From Nitrospirota bacterium (GTDB lineage Bacteria; Nitrospirota; Thermodesulfovibrionia; Thermodesulfovibrionales; UBA6898): a stretch of DNA of 64,000 nucleotides. Shown piece after piece: positions 24,925 through 34,690 of the stretch (positions within the stretch are counted from its first letter, which is position 1; each line of letters begins with the position of its first letter). The notes beneath the pieces were generated by a model. It did not search any database. It was not told where the DNA came from and saw only the letters and a program-made list of their open reading frames with translations. The stretch covers positions 62,001-126,000 of the forward strand of contig JACRMT010000018.1 of assembly GCA_016214855.1 (NCBI GenBank). Direction: 5' to 3'. The translations under genes were made by a program, and so were the position numbers.

Positions 24925-27761
24925 AGGCATATCTTCTGAGAGGAAATGCAGACCTGATCAGCCATGTTTCGGCATGCCTGGACTGCAGGGACAATGACTA
25001 TTCCGGCAGTATTGTGGTATTCCCCGGTAAAAGGCCTGCGCATTTTCTGAGAAGGCATATTGGAGAAACACAGGGACAGGCCTTTATCCCGCCCAGGATC
25101 TGTTCCATGGATGAGTTCATTGATCTGCTCTGCGTGCAGCAGGAGGCTGTCCGCAGGATTGACAGCATTGACGCTGCAGCAATACTTTTCGGCCTTCACC
25201 GGAAGGCCCCCAAGCCTCTCGGCAAAAAAGGATTCCTTTCCCTTGACAGCTTTTTCCCGATCAGCCTGAAGCTCGGCAGGGACCTGGAGGAACTCTATAT
25301 TGAGGGCGTGAGTATCGATGATCTGAAGCAGACCGACAGTCTGGTGCAGGAAGTCATCCCTCGGGGCTCTCTCGAAAGGCTCCAGTCAATCTCCTGGTTC
25401 TATGAGCATTTTTATCAGGAAGTCAGGGAACAGGGTCTTTCGACACGGTCAATGCGGTACTGCTCTGCTGCCGAGGCATTTGATGCAGGCAGCCTGTCTC
25501 AATTTTCGCATATCGTGCTTGCCGGTTTTTTTGGACTCACCACAGCGGAGAAGGCCCTGTTCAGAAAACTTGCTGTGCGCGAAAACGTGTGCCTCTTTTT
25601 TCAGGACGGTCCGGGCATGCAGGAGCTGCTGGCATCTCTTGATATGGAGCCTGAAGTGATCGAGGGGCTGGGGACTGCTCCTGCTGTCTCCCTGTATCAG
25701 AGTCCTGATACGCATGGCCAGACCTTCGGGCTGAACAGGGTGATCAGAGGGATCGAAAACAGAGGAGAGGCCCTTGATGAGAGGACGGTGATCGTGCTTC
25801 CGTCTGCAGATACGCTTTTCCCTCTTCTGCATCACGGCATCGCAACGATCCCTGAGGACCGTTTTAACATATCCATGGGGTATCCCCTGAACAGGACGCC
25901 TATCTTCGGTTTTTTCAATAATCTCAGCCAGATGATGCTTTCGATGGAGGGGCAACGGCTCTATCTTCCTGATTATCTGAAATTTGTACTTCACCCATAT
26001 GTTAAGAATATGCTGTTCCATGAGCGGGCTGATGTCACCCGGATCATCTTTCATACGCTTGAGGATGAGATGACAGAGAACAGGACCCGTTCCTTCCTGA
26101 CGCTCGACGAGATCGAAAAGGACAGGAAGATGCTGGAGAGCATCACCAAAAAGGTTGTCCAGGTAGAGCCGGGCATAACTGCCGGGCAGGTCCAAGATCA
26201 TCTCAAAAAGATCCATGACAGGCTCATAAGGGGCTTTTTCACGCTCAGTTCCTTCTCTGATTTTGCGCTGAAGACTGCTGCTGTCCTTGAATATATCTAT
26301 GAGAAGAGCACGGCAAAGTTCCATCCCTATTTCCATCCCTTTGCCGAGGCATTCATCTCCTCCATGCAGGCCATTTCCGTTTCCCTGATGAAAGACCTGG
26401 CCTTTGACGAGACAGGCAGCTATTTCCATTTCTTCAGGAAATACCTCGGCACATGCCACGTGCCTTTTCCGGGCACGCCGCTGAAAGGGTTTCAGGTGCT
26501 CGGCTTCCTCGAAACCAGAAACCTTTCCTTTGACCGTGTCGTGATACTCGACATGAACGAGGATGTGATGCCTGCCACAGACAGGGACGAGTCTCTTCTG
26601 CCGTTTCAGGCGCGCATGGCGCTGCATCTGCCGACATACCTTGATCGTGACCGGATGACCGCCTATTACTTTGAGACGCTCCTCAGGTCTTCCCGCGAAG
26701 CACATCTTTTTTTTGTCGAGAACAGCAGAAAAGAGAGGAGCCGGTTTGTCGAAAAGCTCCTCTGGGACATGCAGAAAAAAGATGGGGAGATAAAGCCCGA
26801 CAATTATCTGCAGGCAGTCTTCTATGACGTGAAGCTCGACAGCAGAAAACCTGCAGCCGTCCCGAAGACCGCTGCGGTTACAGACCTTCTGCGCGGGTTC
26901 GAATACAGCGCCTCGTCACTCGACTCGTATCTGAACTGCCCGCTGCAGTTCTATTACCGGTATGTGCTCAGGATCAGCGAACGGGAAGGCATCAGCGGGG
27001 AGATCGAGAGGGCTGACATCGGCAGGTTCGTGCATGATCTGCTGCATGACTTTTTTGCGGATAAGCAGGGAAGACCTCTTACGTTAGAGGACTTAAGCGA
27101 AGAGGTCATGCATGCGATGATAGCAGTGAAGTTCAGGAAGGAATACGGACCGGATGCAGTCGGTTCTCTGCATCTGCTGAAGATGCAGATCCTCCGTCAT
27201 CTCAGGGATTTTCTGAAAGGCTATCAGGCAGCAATGCTTGAGCAGGGGCAAATCGAGCTCCTCGAACTTGAGAGCGACCTGAAGATCACCTGGAATGACT
27301 TTGTCCTGAAGGGTCGGCTCGACAGGGTGGAAAAGAGAGGGGAGAGGCTTTATATCATTGACTATAAGACCCAGGCAGGTGACAGCTATCTCAGGATCAG
27401 GCATGACAGGCTCGATCCTGATGATCGCACAACCTGGAATCAGGCGATCGGCTCTCTTCAGCTTCCTCTCTATCTGCTTCTGCTGTCAGAGGCGAAAAGC
27501 ATAGCGCCTGATCAGATCACACCGCTTTTTCTGTTTTTAGGCAGGATGCGCATGGACAGGGACATAGAATCCCCGCTTTTTAAGGAGGGTGAACCGATGC
27601 AGGAGCAGTTTGAGGCGCTGAAGCAGGTTATACAGGGCCTGCTCAAAGAAATCACGGACCCTGCTGAACCCTTTTCTCCTGCGCATGACCTGAAGACTGC
27701 ATGTCCGCTCTGTGATTTCCGGTTCATCTGCGGCACGCAGTGGATCGTAAAGAAGCGATAG
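24921..27761 (+). CDS. addB: AddB-like PD-(D/E)XK nuclease subunit
   Basis: A 946-residue partner of the upstream helicase. The N-terminus is a degenerate helicase domain lacking an intact Walker A (VVFPGKRPAHFLRRH). The C-terminus has the nuclease core (RLDRVEKRGERLYIIDYKTQ) framed by cysteines: LNCPLQFYYRYVL before and TACPLCDFRFICG at the end, the four-cysteine iron-sulfur staple of AddB. Translation is coupled through the ATGA overlap. Identity as AddB of the Bacteroidetes/delta type is likely. Confidence 0.85.
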   Translation: MKAYLLRGNADLISHVSACLDCRDNDYSGSIVVFPGKRPAHFLRRHIGETQGQAFIPPRICSMDEFIDLLCVQQEAVRRIDSIDAAAILFGLHRKAPKPLGKKGFLSLDSFFPISLKLGRDLEELYIEGVSIDDLKQTDSLVQEVIPRGSLERLQSISWFYEHFYQEVREQGLSTRSMRYCSAAEAFDAGSLSQFSHIVLAGFFGLTTAEKALFRKLAVRENVCLFFQDGPGMQELLASLDMEPEVIEGLGTAPAVSLYQSPDTHGQTFGLNRVIRGIENRGEALDERTVIVLPSADTLFPLLHHGIATIPEDRFNISMGYPLNRTPIFGFFNNLSQMMLSMEGQRLYLPDYLKFVLHPYVKNMLFHERADVTRIIFHTLEDEMTENRTRSFLTLDEIEKDRKMLESITKKVVQVEPGITAGQVQDHLKKIHDRLIRGFFTLSSFSDFALKTAAVLEYIYEKSTAKFHPYFHPFAEAFISSMQAISVSLMKDLAFDETGSYFHFFRKYLGTCHVPFPGTPLKGFQVLGFLETRNLSFDRVVILDMNEDVMPATDRDESLLPFQARMALHLPTYLDRDRMTAYYFETLLRSSREAHLFFVENSRKERSRFVEKLLWDMQKKDGEIKPDNYLQAVFYDVKLDSRKPAAVPKTAAVTDLLRGFEYSASSLDSYLNCPLQFYYRYVLRISEREGISGEIERADIGRFVHDLLHDFFADKQGRPLTLEDLSEEVMHAMIAVKFRKEYGPDAVGSLHLLKMQILRHLRDFLKGYQAAMLEQGQIELLELESDLKITWNDFVLKGRLDRVEKRGERLYIIDYKTQAGDSYLRIRHDRLDPDDRTTWNQAIGSLQLPLYLLLLSEAKSIAPDQITPLFLFLGRMRMDRDIESPLFKEGEPMQEQFEALKQVIQGLLKEITDPAEPFSPAHDLKTACPLCDFRFICGTQWIVKKR

Positions 27762-27868
27762 CCGTTAAGTGAGATTCGGATGAAATACGGCCCCCTTATG
27801 CGGCGTATTTATGATAATCTTTATCGTATCCTGATTGTGCTATTTTGGCAAAAAAGGAGATGCTCAAC

Positions 27869-29848
27869 ATGGATCATAGCGCTACCAGCGATTTCATGGC
27901 TCACGGCTTCTGTTTCCTCTGGGAACCCCGGCTGGTATGGCTGCATGTACTATCAGATATCCTTACCGGCATAACCTATTATTCCATTACCATTGCCCTG
28001 TTCTTTTTTGCGTACAAAAGACGTGATATCCCTTTCCTGAGAATATTTATTCTCTTCGGTGTTTTTATATTCGCCTGCGGAACGACACATCTGTTTGCCG
28101 CATATACGATATATGTCCCTGCATACTGGTATGAAGGCATGGTTAAAGCCACCACAGCGGTTGTCTCGATCATTTCTGCATTTCTTTTCATCCCCCTTAT
28201 ACCCAGGGCTATTGCCATGCCGAGCCTGACAAAGGCATTTGAAGAAATAAAAGGATTGAATGAACGATTATCCAAGGAATTGGAAGAGCGCAGGGCTACA
28301 GAAAAGGCCCTGTTCACCGCAGAGAAGAAATACAAAACATTGTTGGAAGATGTTCATATGCTGGCGATAATGCTTGATAATGATGGCAATATCACCTTCT
28401 GCAACGACTATCTTTTGAGACTGACCGGGTGGACAAGAGACGAAGTAATCAACAGAAACTGGTTCGATCTATTTCTCCCCAATGATGTCAGGGAAACCGT
28501 TTATGCGGTGTTCAGCTCCGGGATTAAGGATAACGCCCTTGCTCTCCACTATGAGAATCCTATTATGACCCGGGAGGGGATACCAAAGCTTATTGTCTGG
28601 GATAACTCTATTCTGCGGGATACGGAAGGCAACATAATCGGCATGGCCAGTCTCGGGACCGATGTCACGGAGCACAGAAAGCTTGAGGAGCAGCTCCGTC
28701 AGTCCCAGAAGATGGAAGGGATCGGACAGCTTGCCGGAGGAATTGCCCACGATTTCAACAATATCCTTTCATCCATAGTAGGCTATGGCCACCTTACCCT
28801 TATGAAGATGGCAGACGATGATCCCAACCGCCTGAACGTAGAGAACATACTTGAGGCCTCAGACAAGGCAGCGCATCTTACCAAGGACCTGCTTCTGTTC
28901 AGCAGGAAGCAGGCAATAGACAGGAAACCCCTCGACCTTAATGAGACGATCAGACGGCTGCAGAAGTTTCTGATACGGGTCATTGGGGAAGACATTATCT
29001 GCGATGCGAGGCTTTCTGAAGGAAGACTTATGCTATCGGCTGACACACACCAGCTTGAGCAGGTCCTTATGAACCTGGCCACAAACGCGCGTGACGCCAT
29101 GCCGAAGGGCGGCACCTTCACGATCACAACAAAAGAGATCCAGCTGGATGAAGAGTTCACCTCTACGTGCGGGCTCTGTAAGGCCGGAAGGTATGCCCTG
29201 ATCAGTATCTCGGATACAGGCTATGGCATGGACAATGAAACCAGTCAGAAGATCTTCGAGCCTTTTTTTACCACAAAAGAGGTTGGCAAAGGCACAGGGC
29301 TTGGACTTGCCGTTGCGTACGGCATTATCAGGCAGCATGAGGGGAATATCATGGTGAACAGCACAAAGGGAAAAGGTACGACAATCCGGATATACCTGCC
29401 GCTCATGAGCGCTGTGCAAGAAGATGGCGGATCGGCCATTGCAGGTGCAGAGGAACAGCCTGTTGCGGGAGGCACGGAAACGATCCTGGTGGCTGAGGAC
29501 GAGGAATCGCTCCGGAAACTTAACCATAGCGTATTGACGCAATATGGGTATACGGTCATCGATGCTGTAGATGGCGTGGATGCCGTAAACAGGTTCAAGG
29601 AGCACAAAGACAGTATTCAGCTCCTTCTGTTCGATCTCATAATGCCGAAGATGAACGGCAGTGAGGCCTTTGATAAGATACGGAAGATAAATCCGGACAT
29701 AAAGGTCATATTTGCCAGCGGCTACTCTCCTGACATTGTCCGGCAGAAGGTGCTGCTCGATGAGGATGCAGAGTTGATCTATAAACCCATTTCACCCTTT
29801 GAACTTCTGAGAAAAGTGAGGGAAGTGCTGGATAAAGGCAAGAGGTAG
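27869..29848 (+). CDS. hybrid histidine kinase with ethylene-receptor-like domain
   Basis: A 659-residue membrane sensor kinase. Residues 20-115 are three hydrophobic helices that match the ethylene-binding domain of plant ETR1 and cyanobacterial Etr1: HVLSDILTGITYYSI (D30) and FGVFIFACGTTHLFAAY (C70 and H74), the aspartate, cysteine and histidine of the copper site. A coiled coil, a PAS domain (about 155-270), HisKA (GGIAHDFNNILSSI), HATPase (DTGYGMD, GTGLGLAVAYG) and a receiver domain (FDLIMPKMNG) follow. ATG 27869 is chosen with AAGGAG nine bases upstream; TTG 27845 and ATG 27860 fit worse. It could sense ethylene or copper; no output regulator is adjacent. Confidence 0.88.
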   Translation: MDHSATSDFMAHGFCFLWEPRLVWLHVLSDILTGITYYSITIALFFFAYKRRDIPFLRIFILFGVFIFACGTTHLFAAYTIYVPAYWYEGMVKATTAVVSIISAFLFIPLIPRAIAMPSLTKAFEEIKGLNERLSKELEERRATEKALFTAEKKYKTLLEDVHMLAIMLDNDGNITFCNDYLLRLTGWTRDEVINRNWFDLFLPNDVRETVYAVFSSGIKDNALALHYENPIMTREGIPKLIVWDNSILRDTEGNIIGMASLGTDVTEHRKLEEQLRQSQKMEGIGQLAGGIAHDFNNILSSIVGYGHLTLMKMADDDPNRLNVENILEASDKAAHLTKDLLLFSRKQAIDRKPLDLNETIRRLQKFLIRVIGEDIICDARLSEGRLMLSADTHQLEQVLMNLATNARDAMPKGGTFTITTKEIQLDEEFTSTCGLCKAGRYALISISDTGYGMDNETSQKIFEPFFTTKEVGKGTGLGLAVAYGIIRQHEGNIMVNSTKGKGTTIRIYLPLMSAVQEDGGSAIAGAEEQPVAGGTETILVAEDEESLRKLNHSVLTQYGYTVIDAVDGVDAVNRFKEHKDSIQLLLFDLIMPKMNGSEAFDKIRKINPDIKVIFASGYSPDIVRQKVLLDEDAELIYKPISPFELLRKVREVLDKGKR

Positions 29849-29896
29849 CTTCTTGAGGCCAGGACGGTATCGTGATCATAACAGCTGGAGGTTTTT

Positions 29897-31453
29897 GTGA
29901 GGCTAATGAGTATCTTTACTCTTGTGCGTATTTTTTCTCTTGTTCTGATCTTGTTGTTCTTTGCAGTCTTGCCCGCTAATGCAGAACAGGCCATTCTGCG
30001 CATCCTGCATGTCAACGACTTTCACGGTTTTGCAGAGCCGTACAAGCCTTACGCCTCTGACGGGCTGCTGGGCGGTATGGCATGGCTTGCCACAGCTGCC
30101 GACGAACTCAGAAAGGAAAGGCCGGCGCTGCTTCTCTCTGCCGGCGACATGATCCAGGGCAATAACTGGGCTAATCTTTTTCAGGGCGCATCAGTGATCG
30201 AATTGATGAATGCCATGCAGTTCGATGCCATGGTGACCGGAAATCATGAATTTGATTTTGGTCAGGATGTTCTGAAGAGACGATTGAGCGAGGCAGCGTT
30301 TCCGATCCTTGCAGCTAATGTCGAAGGCATGGAAGGCCTGAAGCCCTATCTGCTGAAAGAGATCAACAGCATAAAGATCGCAATCATCGGCGTTGTGACC
30401 GAAGAGACGCCTCTTAGCACCCATCCCCGGAATGTGACAGGCCTGAAGTTCATTGCGCCTGAAGATGCCCTGAACCGCTATCTCAGGGAGCTGAGACCGG
30501 GGGTCGATCTGGTGGTCGTTCTTTCCCATCTCGGCCACAATGCTGATCGTCTGCTTGCAGAGAAGGTGAGCGGTATCGACGTTATTGTCGGCGGCCATTC
30601 ACATACAAAGGTGCTACAGCCGGTTGTGATCAACAAGACCGTGGTGCTTCAGGCATGGGAGCATGGAAAGGCACTGGGTGTCCTTGACCTTACCTTTGAT
30701 GACAGGAAGATCGTGAAGGCAGAGGGAAGACTTGTGGATATCAGGCCTCTGCCGGGCAGGGAGAATAAAGAGATCGCAGCGATCGTCGAAAAATACCGAT
30801 TCAGGGTTGACGCGGTGCTCGATGAGACGATCGGCGGGGCAGGGCTTGAGCTTGACGGCCAGAATACGAGAAAGCGCGAGACGAACCTCGGTAACTTTCT
30901 TGCGGACATCGTGCGTTCTACAGCAGGAGCAGATGCGGCGATCATCGGCGGGGGCAGTATCAGGACGAGCATGAAGAAGGGGGATATAAAGATCAAGCAT
31001 GTGTACGCGGTCTCTCCCTTTAATAATTATATTGTCGGCATCAGGCTTACCGGCCGGCAGATCCGCGAGGCGCTCGAACATGGCGTCTCTGCCATTGCTG
31101 ACGATGCCGGACGGTTTCCGCAGGTATCTGGCATCAGATTTACGTACAGCCGCTCTAAGCCTGTGGGGCAGAAGGTGAAGGAGGTATCTGTCAACAACAG
31201 TCCCCTTGTCATGGAGAAGGAATACATTGTGGCGACCGACGACTTTCTGGCTGCAGGCGGGGACGGGTACAAGGCTTTCGGAGATGCAGTCAGGTCTTCA
31301 AGAGATTTTGCGATCGTGGGCGGAGCAGTGATGGGCGAGAAGCTCGTATATAACAATTCGGGCAAGTGGCTGCGCGACGTGGTCATTGACCATATAAAAG
31401 AAAGGAAGATGGTCTCGCCGGTCGTTGAAGGAAGGATAATCGAGGTTGAGTAA
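29897..31453 (+). CDS. secreted 5'-nucleotidase/metallophosphatase (UshA family)
   Basis: A 518-residue periplasmic enzyme that removes phosphate from nucleotides. A signal peptide (LVRIFSLVLILLFFAVLPANA) precedes the metallophosphatase domain with its two-metal motifs: ILHVNDFHG, SAGDMIQGN, TGNHEFDFG, VVLSHLGHN and GGHSHTK. The C-terminal substrate domain has ETNLGNFLADIVR and AVSPFNNYIV. Start is GTG 29897 with GGAGG four to five bases upstream. A short hydrophobic-free gene follows after a hairpin repeat. Confidence 0.9.
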   Translation: MRLMSIFTLVRIFSLVLILLFFAVLPANAEQAILRILHVNDFHGFAEPYKPYASDGLLGGMAWLATAADELRKERPALLLSAGDMIQGNNWANLFQGASVIELMNAMQFDAMVTGNHEFDFGQDVLKRRLSEAAFPILAANVEGMEGLKPYLLKEINSIKIAIIGVVTEETPLSTHPRNVTGLKFIAPEDALNRYLRELRPGVDLVVVLSHLGHNADRLLAEKVSGIDVIVGGHSHTKVLQPVVINKTVVLQAWEHGKALGVLDLTFDDRKIVKAEGRLVDIRPLPGRENKEIAAIVEKYRFRVDAVLDETIGGAGLELDGQNTRKRETNLGNFLADIVRSTAGADAAIIGGGSIRTSMKKGDIKIKHVYAVSPFNNYIVGIRLTGRQIREALEHGVSAIADDAGRFPQVSGIRFTYSRSKPVGQKVKEVSVNNSPLVMEKEYIVATDDFLAAGGDGYKAFGDAVRSSRDFAIVGGAVMGEKLVYNNSGKWLRDVVIDHIKERKMVSPVVEGRIIEVE

Positions 31454-31489
31454 GGTTTCTGTTCATATCATTTCAGACCTCCCCTTTCT

Positions 31490-31510
31490 CCCCTCCCTGG
31501 CAAGGAGGGG
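31490..31510. repeat. GGAGGGG hairpin repeat
   Basis: CCCCTCC (31490-31496) pairs with GGAGGGG (31504-31510). It belongs to the same loose family as the hairpins at 42732-42752 and 45809-45857. The right arm contains the AAGGAGG that would serve as ribosome-binding site for the next gene. Confidence 0.6.
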
Positions 31511-31702
31511 ATGGGGGCGGTGAAGATATGCGTTAATGAAAAAGAGATCGAACTCGCCGCAGGCATGACCGTGCGCCATGCGCTGATCCATGCCGGCCTG
31601 CTGAAAGAGATCGAAAAGGAAAAGAAGGTCTATGACCAGTGGGGCAATGAACTGGGCCTGGACGGTTCCCTGTGCGAAGGGATGCTGATCCTGGTGAAGT
31701 AA
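31511..31702 (+). CDS. small conserved protein, beta-grasp-like
   Basis: A 63-residue protein, start ATG 31511 or, with better spacing from AAGGAGG, GTG 31520. The pattern VKICVNEKEIELAAGMTVRHALIHAGLL, a short strand-helix start, then YDQWGNELGLDGSLCEGMLILV, recalls MoaD/ThiS or 2Fe-2S-type beta-grasp folds, but the C-terminal GG of sulfur carriers is absent. Function unknown. The ribosome-binding site sits in the arm of a hairpin repeat. Confidence 0.6.
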   Translation: MGAVKICVNEKEIELAAGMTVRHALIHAGLLKEIEKEKKVYDQWGNELGLDGSLCEGMLILVK

Positions 31703-31753
31703 GGTCCCGGCAGTTTCAGTTGACCGGCATAACGATGGATGGTATTAAAAACA

Positions 31754-34633
31754 TCAGTTCCGAACCCTGACCATTGCTTCTTTCAGCATCCAGGCAGCTA
31801 TCTCGGGTGCGGCCTTTGGCCGCGAGAAGAAAAACCCCTGCGCAAAATGGCAATCCATGGTGTCGATCTCGTCAAGGTGGGAAGACAGTTCTATGCCTTC
31901 GGCTATGACCTCAAGTTTAAGATTTTGGGCGAGAGTTACTATAGCCTTCACGATCTCGCGATTTTCATCGTTCAGTGACATGTTTGCGATGAAGCTCCGA
32001 TCGATCTTCAAGGCGGTAACAGGAAATTTGTTCAGATAGCTCAGCGAAGAATATCCGGTGCCGAAGTCGTCGATATGGATCTTGATCCCGCTGTCGCGCA
32101 GCCTGTTCATGGCGATCACCGCGACCTCGAGATTCTCCATAATAATGCTCTCCGTGATCTCTATGGCAAGCGTTTCTGGAGCGATGCCGGTCTCCCCGAT
32201 GATCCCGAGCAGGACATCCACGAAATTATCGTTGAGGAATTGCCTGCCGGACACGTTAGCGCTCATCTTGAGCGGCTCGGCAGTATGGTATTCCCTCTGC
32301 CACCGGTTCAGCTGCCTGCAGGCTTCGCGCAGGACCCATTCTCCCAGCGGCTGGATCAGGCCTGTCTCTTCGGCAAGAGGTATGAATTCCATGGGAGGGA
32401 TCAGGCCGCGCACAGGATGCTGCCAGCGCACGAGGGCCTCAAACCCGCTCAGTTTTCGCGTTGCGACATCAAGGATCGGCTGATAGTGCAGGACGAATTC
32501 ATCAAGGTGTTCTACCGCGACCCTGAGATCCGCCTCAAGCTGCAGCCGCTCAACCATATAACTGTGCATGCTGTCATCGAAGATCTCGTACCGGGCCTTG
32601 CCCTTTGCTTTAGCCGCATACATCGCGATGTCCGCATCGCTCAGGATCTGATCCGGCTGTTCATAGCGGTCCTGCTCCAGGGCAATGCCGATGCTCTGGG
32701 TCACATAGAGCTCATTGCCGTCGATCAGGAAGGGGGCCGCCATTTCGGTCTGGATGCGTTCGACAACAGTCCTGACATCCGTAACATCAGAAACATTTTC
32801 AAGCAGTACCGCGAACTCATCTCCGCCGAGACGCGCAACCGTATCGCCCGGCCTGACACAGTCTGCCATGCGACGGCTTACCCCGATCAGCAGTTTGTCG
32901 CCTGCGGCATGCCCTAAACTGTCATTGATCACCTTGAACCGGTCGACATCAAAGAACATTACGGCATAAAGATATTGTTTCAGCCTCTTTGACCGGTTGA
33001 TCGCATTGTGGAGCCTGTCCCGGAACAGGGCCCTGTTGGCGAGTCCGGTCAGGGCGTCATGAAACGCATCATGGAGGAGCTGTTCCTCGGCCTTCTTGCG
33101 CGCGGTGATATCGGTCTGTGATCCCGCCATGCGGGAAGAGTTGCCCTTGCCATCCCTGACGGCCAGTCCCCTGCAGAGCATCCAGCGGAAGTTCCCGTCC
33201 TTGTGCATGATGCGGTATTCGATCTCAAGATGCTGGTTCCCCTGCAGCACATAACCATGGATCCGTGACCAGACCTTCTCACGGTCATCGATATGCAGAC
33301 GGCTGAGCCACTCGTCAGGGCTGTCTCCAACCTCTCTGTCGCTGTATCCCAGCATGGACTTCCAGCGGATGGAATAGTAGATCCGGTTATCCGTCAGGTT
33401 CCAGTCCCATAGCCCGTCATTTGCCCCCTGTGCTGCAAGCGCATACCGCTGTTCACTCTCCCTGAGGGCGGCCTCGGTCTTCTTGCGTTCCGTGATATCT
33501 CTGGTGTATTCGATGACATGGGTTATGGTGTTGTCACGGTCAACGATCGGATAGGTGTAGATCTCCTGCCAGGACTCATGTCCGTGCAGGTCCATGACGG
33601 TCTTTTCTTTTGCGCATGCATCGCCGGAAAGGAACGTTGCGCTGACAATGCAGTCCTCGCACACGGCATCTCTGCCATGCAGCAATGCATAGCATACCGG
33701 CGGAGCCTCAGGATCAATGGTCCTGGATTTCATGGCAGTGTAAGCGTCATTGGACCGGACGATCCTGAATTCGCGGTCAAAGATACAGAAGGGGTCGTGG
33801 ATGCTGTCGAATATGGTGCTGAGAAAGGCCTCTGATTTGGTGAGAGCGGCCTCGGTCTGTCTCCTCTCGGCGATCTCTTTTTCGAGCTTGTCATATCCTT
33901 CCCTGAGCCCCGTGCTCATCAGGCTGATATTATCAGCCAGTTCGCCGAATTCCGTTTTGTCCTGATAAGGGACCTTGTGCCCAAGATCTCCCGCTGCAAT
34001 GGTCCTTACCGCGCTGAGCAGAACGCCGATGGGTCCGGTAATAGAGGATGTCAGCCGGATCGCGATAATAATGCCTACCAGGAAGGCGAGGATGATCGTG
34101 ATCAGAAGAATGCTCCTTGCTTCCTTGATCTTTCCGACTGCATCTGCTGTCATTGAGGCGAGTTTCCTGCTTGCATCCATGGACATCTCTTCAGTGGTGA
34201 GGAGAAGGCTGTTGCCGATAGCTGCAGCCTCTGTTTTCAGACGGTCGATATTCTTCTTGTCCGCTGAAGCGGTCATATAAAAACTGAGAGCGTTCTGATA
34301 ATCGTTAATGGAGGTCTGCATCTGCAGCAGTTTCTTCTCCAGGGCCGGCTGATGATGACATTTTGTGCAGCCGCCTGCATTCTTCTCAAGACGGCTTACG
34401 TTCTCGGTAATAGTGTCTATCTTGTGCCCGAGATCAGTCCCTACGGTATAGAGTTCCGACTGTACCGTCTGGATCGACATGATAAGATCCTGGCGGAGGT
34501 TTTCGACCTGATGCAGACTGATCAGTCTTTCAAGGGAAGAAGTCGTTGTCCTGATAGACAGCGACGATATGACCGTCCCGGCCGCAAAGAAGAGAAAGAG
34601 GAGAAGCAGGGATATGACGATCTTTCGTTTCAC
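31754..34633 (-). CDS. heme-motif sensor GGDEF-EAL protein
   Basis: A 959-residue inner-membrane c-di-GMP enzyme. Layout: TM helix (4-24), periplasmic helical domain with a c-type heme motif CTKCH at 89-93, second TM (about 172-195), HAMP, two PAS domains, then GGDEF (RLGGDEFAVLL, intact catalytic site) and EAL (GFEALVRWQHP, with DDFGTGYSSLSYL and the later EGIE). Both cyclase and phosphodiesterase motifs look complete, so either or both could be active. The heme could sense redox, oxygen or NO outside the membrane. It follows the PhnD-like gene by 57 bases in a riboswitch-controlled operon. Confidence 0.9.
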   Translation of the reverse strand: MKRKIVISLLLLFLFFAAGTVISSLSIRTTTSSLERLISLHQVENLRQDLIMSIQTVQSELYTVGTDLGHKIDTITENVSRLEKNAGGCTKCHHQPALEKKLLQMQTSINDYQNALSFYMTASADKKNIDRLKTEAAAIGNSLLLTTEEMSMDASRKLASMTADAVGKIKEARSILLITIILAFLVGIIIAIRLTSSITGPIGVLLSAVRTIAAGDLGHKVPYQDKTEFGELADNISLMSTGLREGYDKLEKEIAERRQTEAALTKSEAFLSTIFDSIHDPFCIFDREFRIVRSNDAYTAMKSRTIDPEAPPVCYALLHGRDAVCEDCIVSATFLSGDACAKEKTVMDLHGHESWQEIYTYPIVDRDNTITHVIEYTRDITERKKTEAALRESEQRYALAAQGANDGLWDWNLTDNRIYYSIRWKSMLGYSDREVGDSPDEWLSRLHIDDREKVWSRIHGYVLQGNQHLEIEYRIMHKDGNFRWMLCRGLAVRDGKGNSSRMAGSQTDITARKKAEEQLLHDAFHDALTGLANRALFRDRLHNAINRSKRLKQYLYAVMFFDVDRFKVINDSLGHAAGDKLLIGVSRRMADCVRPGDTVARLGGDEFAVLLENVSDVTDVRTVVERIQTEMAAPFLIDGNELYVTQSIGIALEQDRYEQPDQILSDADIAMYAAKAKGKARYEIFDDSMHSYMVERLQLEADLRVAVEHLDEFVLHYQPILDVATRKLSGFEALVRWQHPVRGLIPPMEFIPLAEETGLIQPLGEWVLREACRQLNRWQREYHTAEPLKMSANVSGRQFLNDNFVDVLLGIIGETGIAPETLAIEITESIIMENLEVAVIAMNRLRDSGIKIHIDDFGTGYSSLSYLNKFPVTALKIDRSFIANMSLNDENREIVKAIVTLAQNLKLEVIAEGIELSSHLDEIDTMDCHFAQGFFFSRPKAAPEIAAWMLKEAMVRVRN

Positions 34634-34690
34634 GGTCTTTGGTTGTCCTGAAGATCTGCCGCTTCCGGTTGACGCCGATAGTGACCGGCG

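Noticed and set aside
25449-26705. Long minus-strand frame of 418 codons
   Set aside because: Antisense to the AddB-like gene with no recognisable domain.
32075-32917. Plus-strand frame of 280 codons
   Set aside because: Antisense to the GGDEF-EAL gene; no ribosome-binding site or domain.
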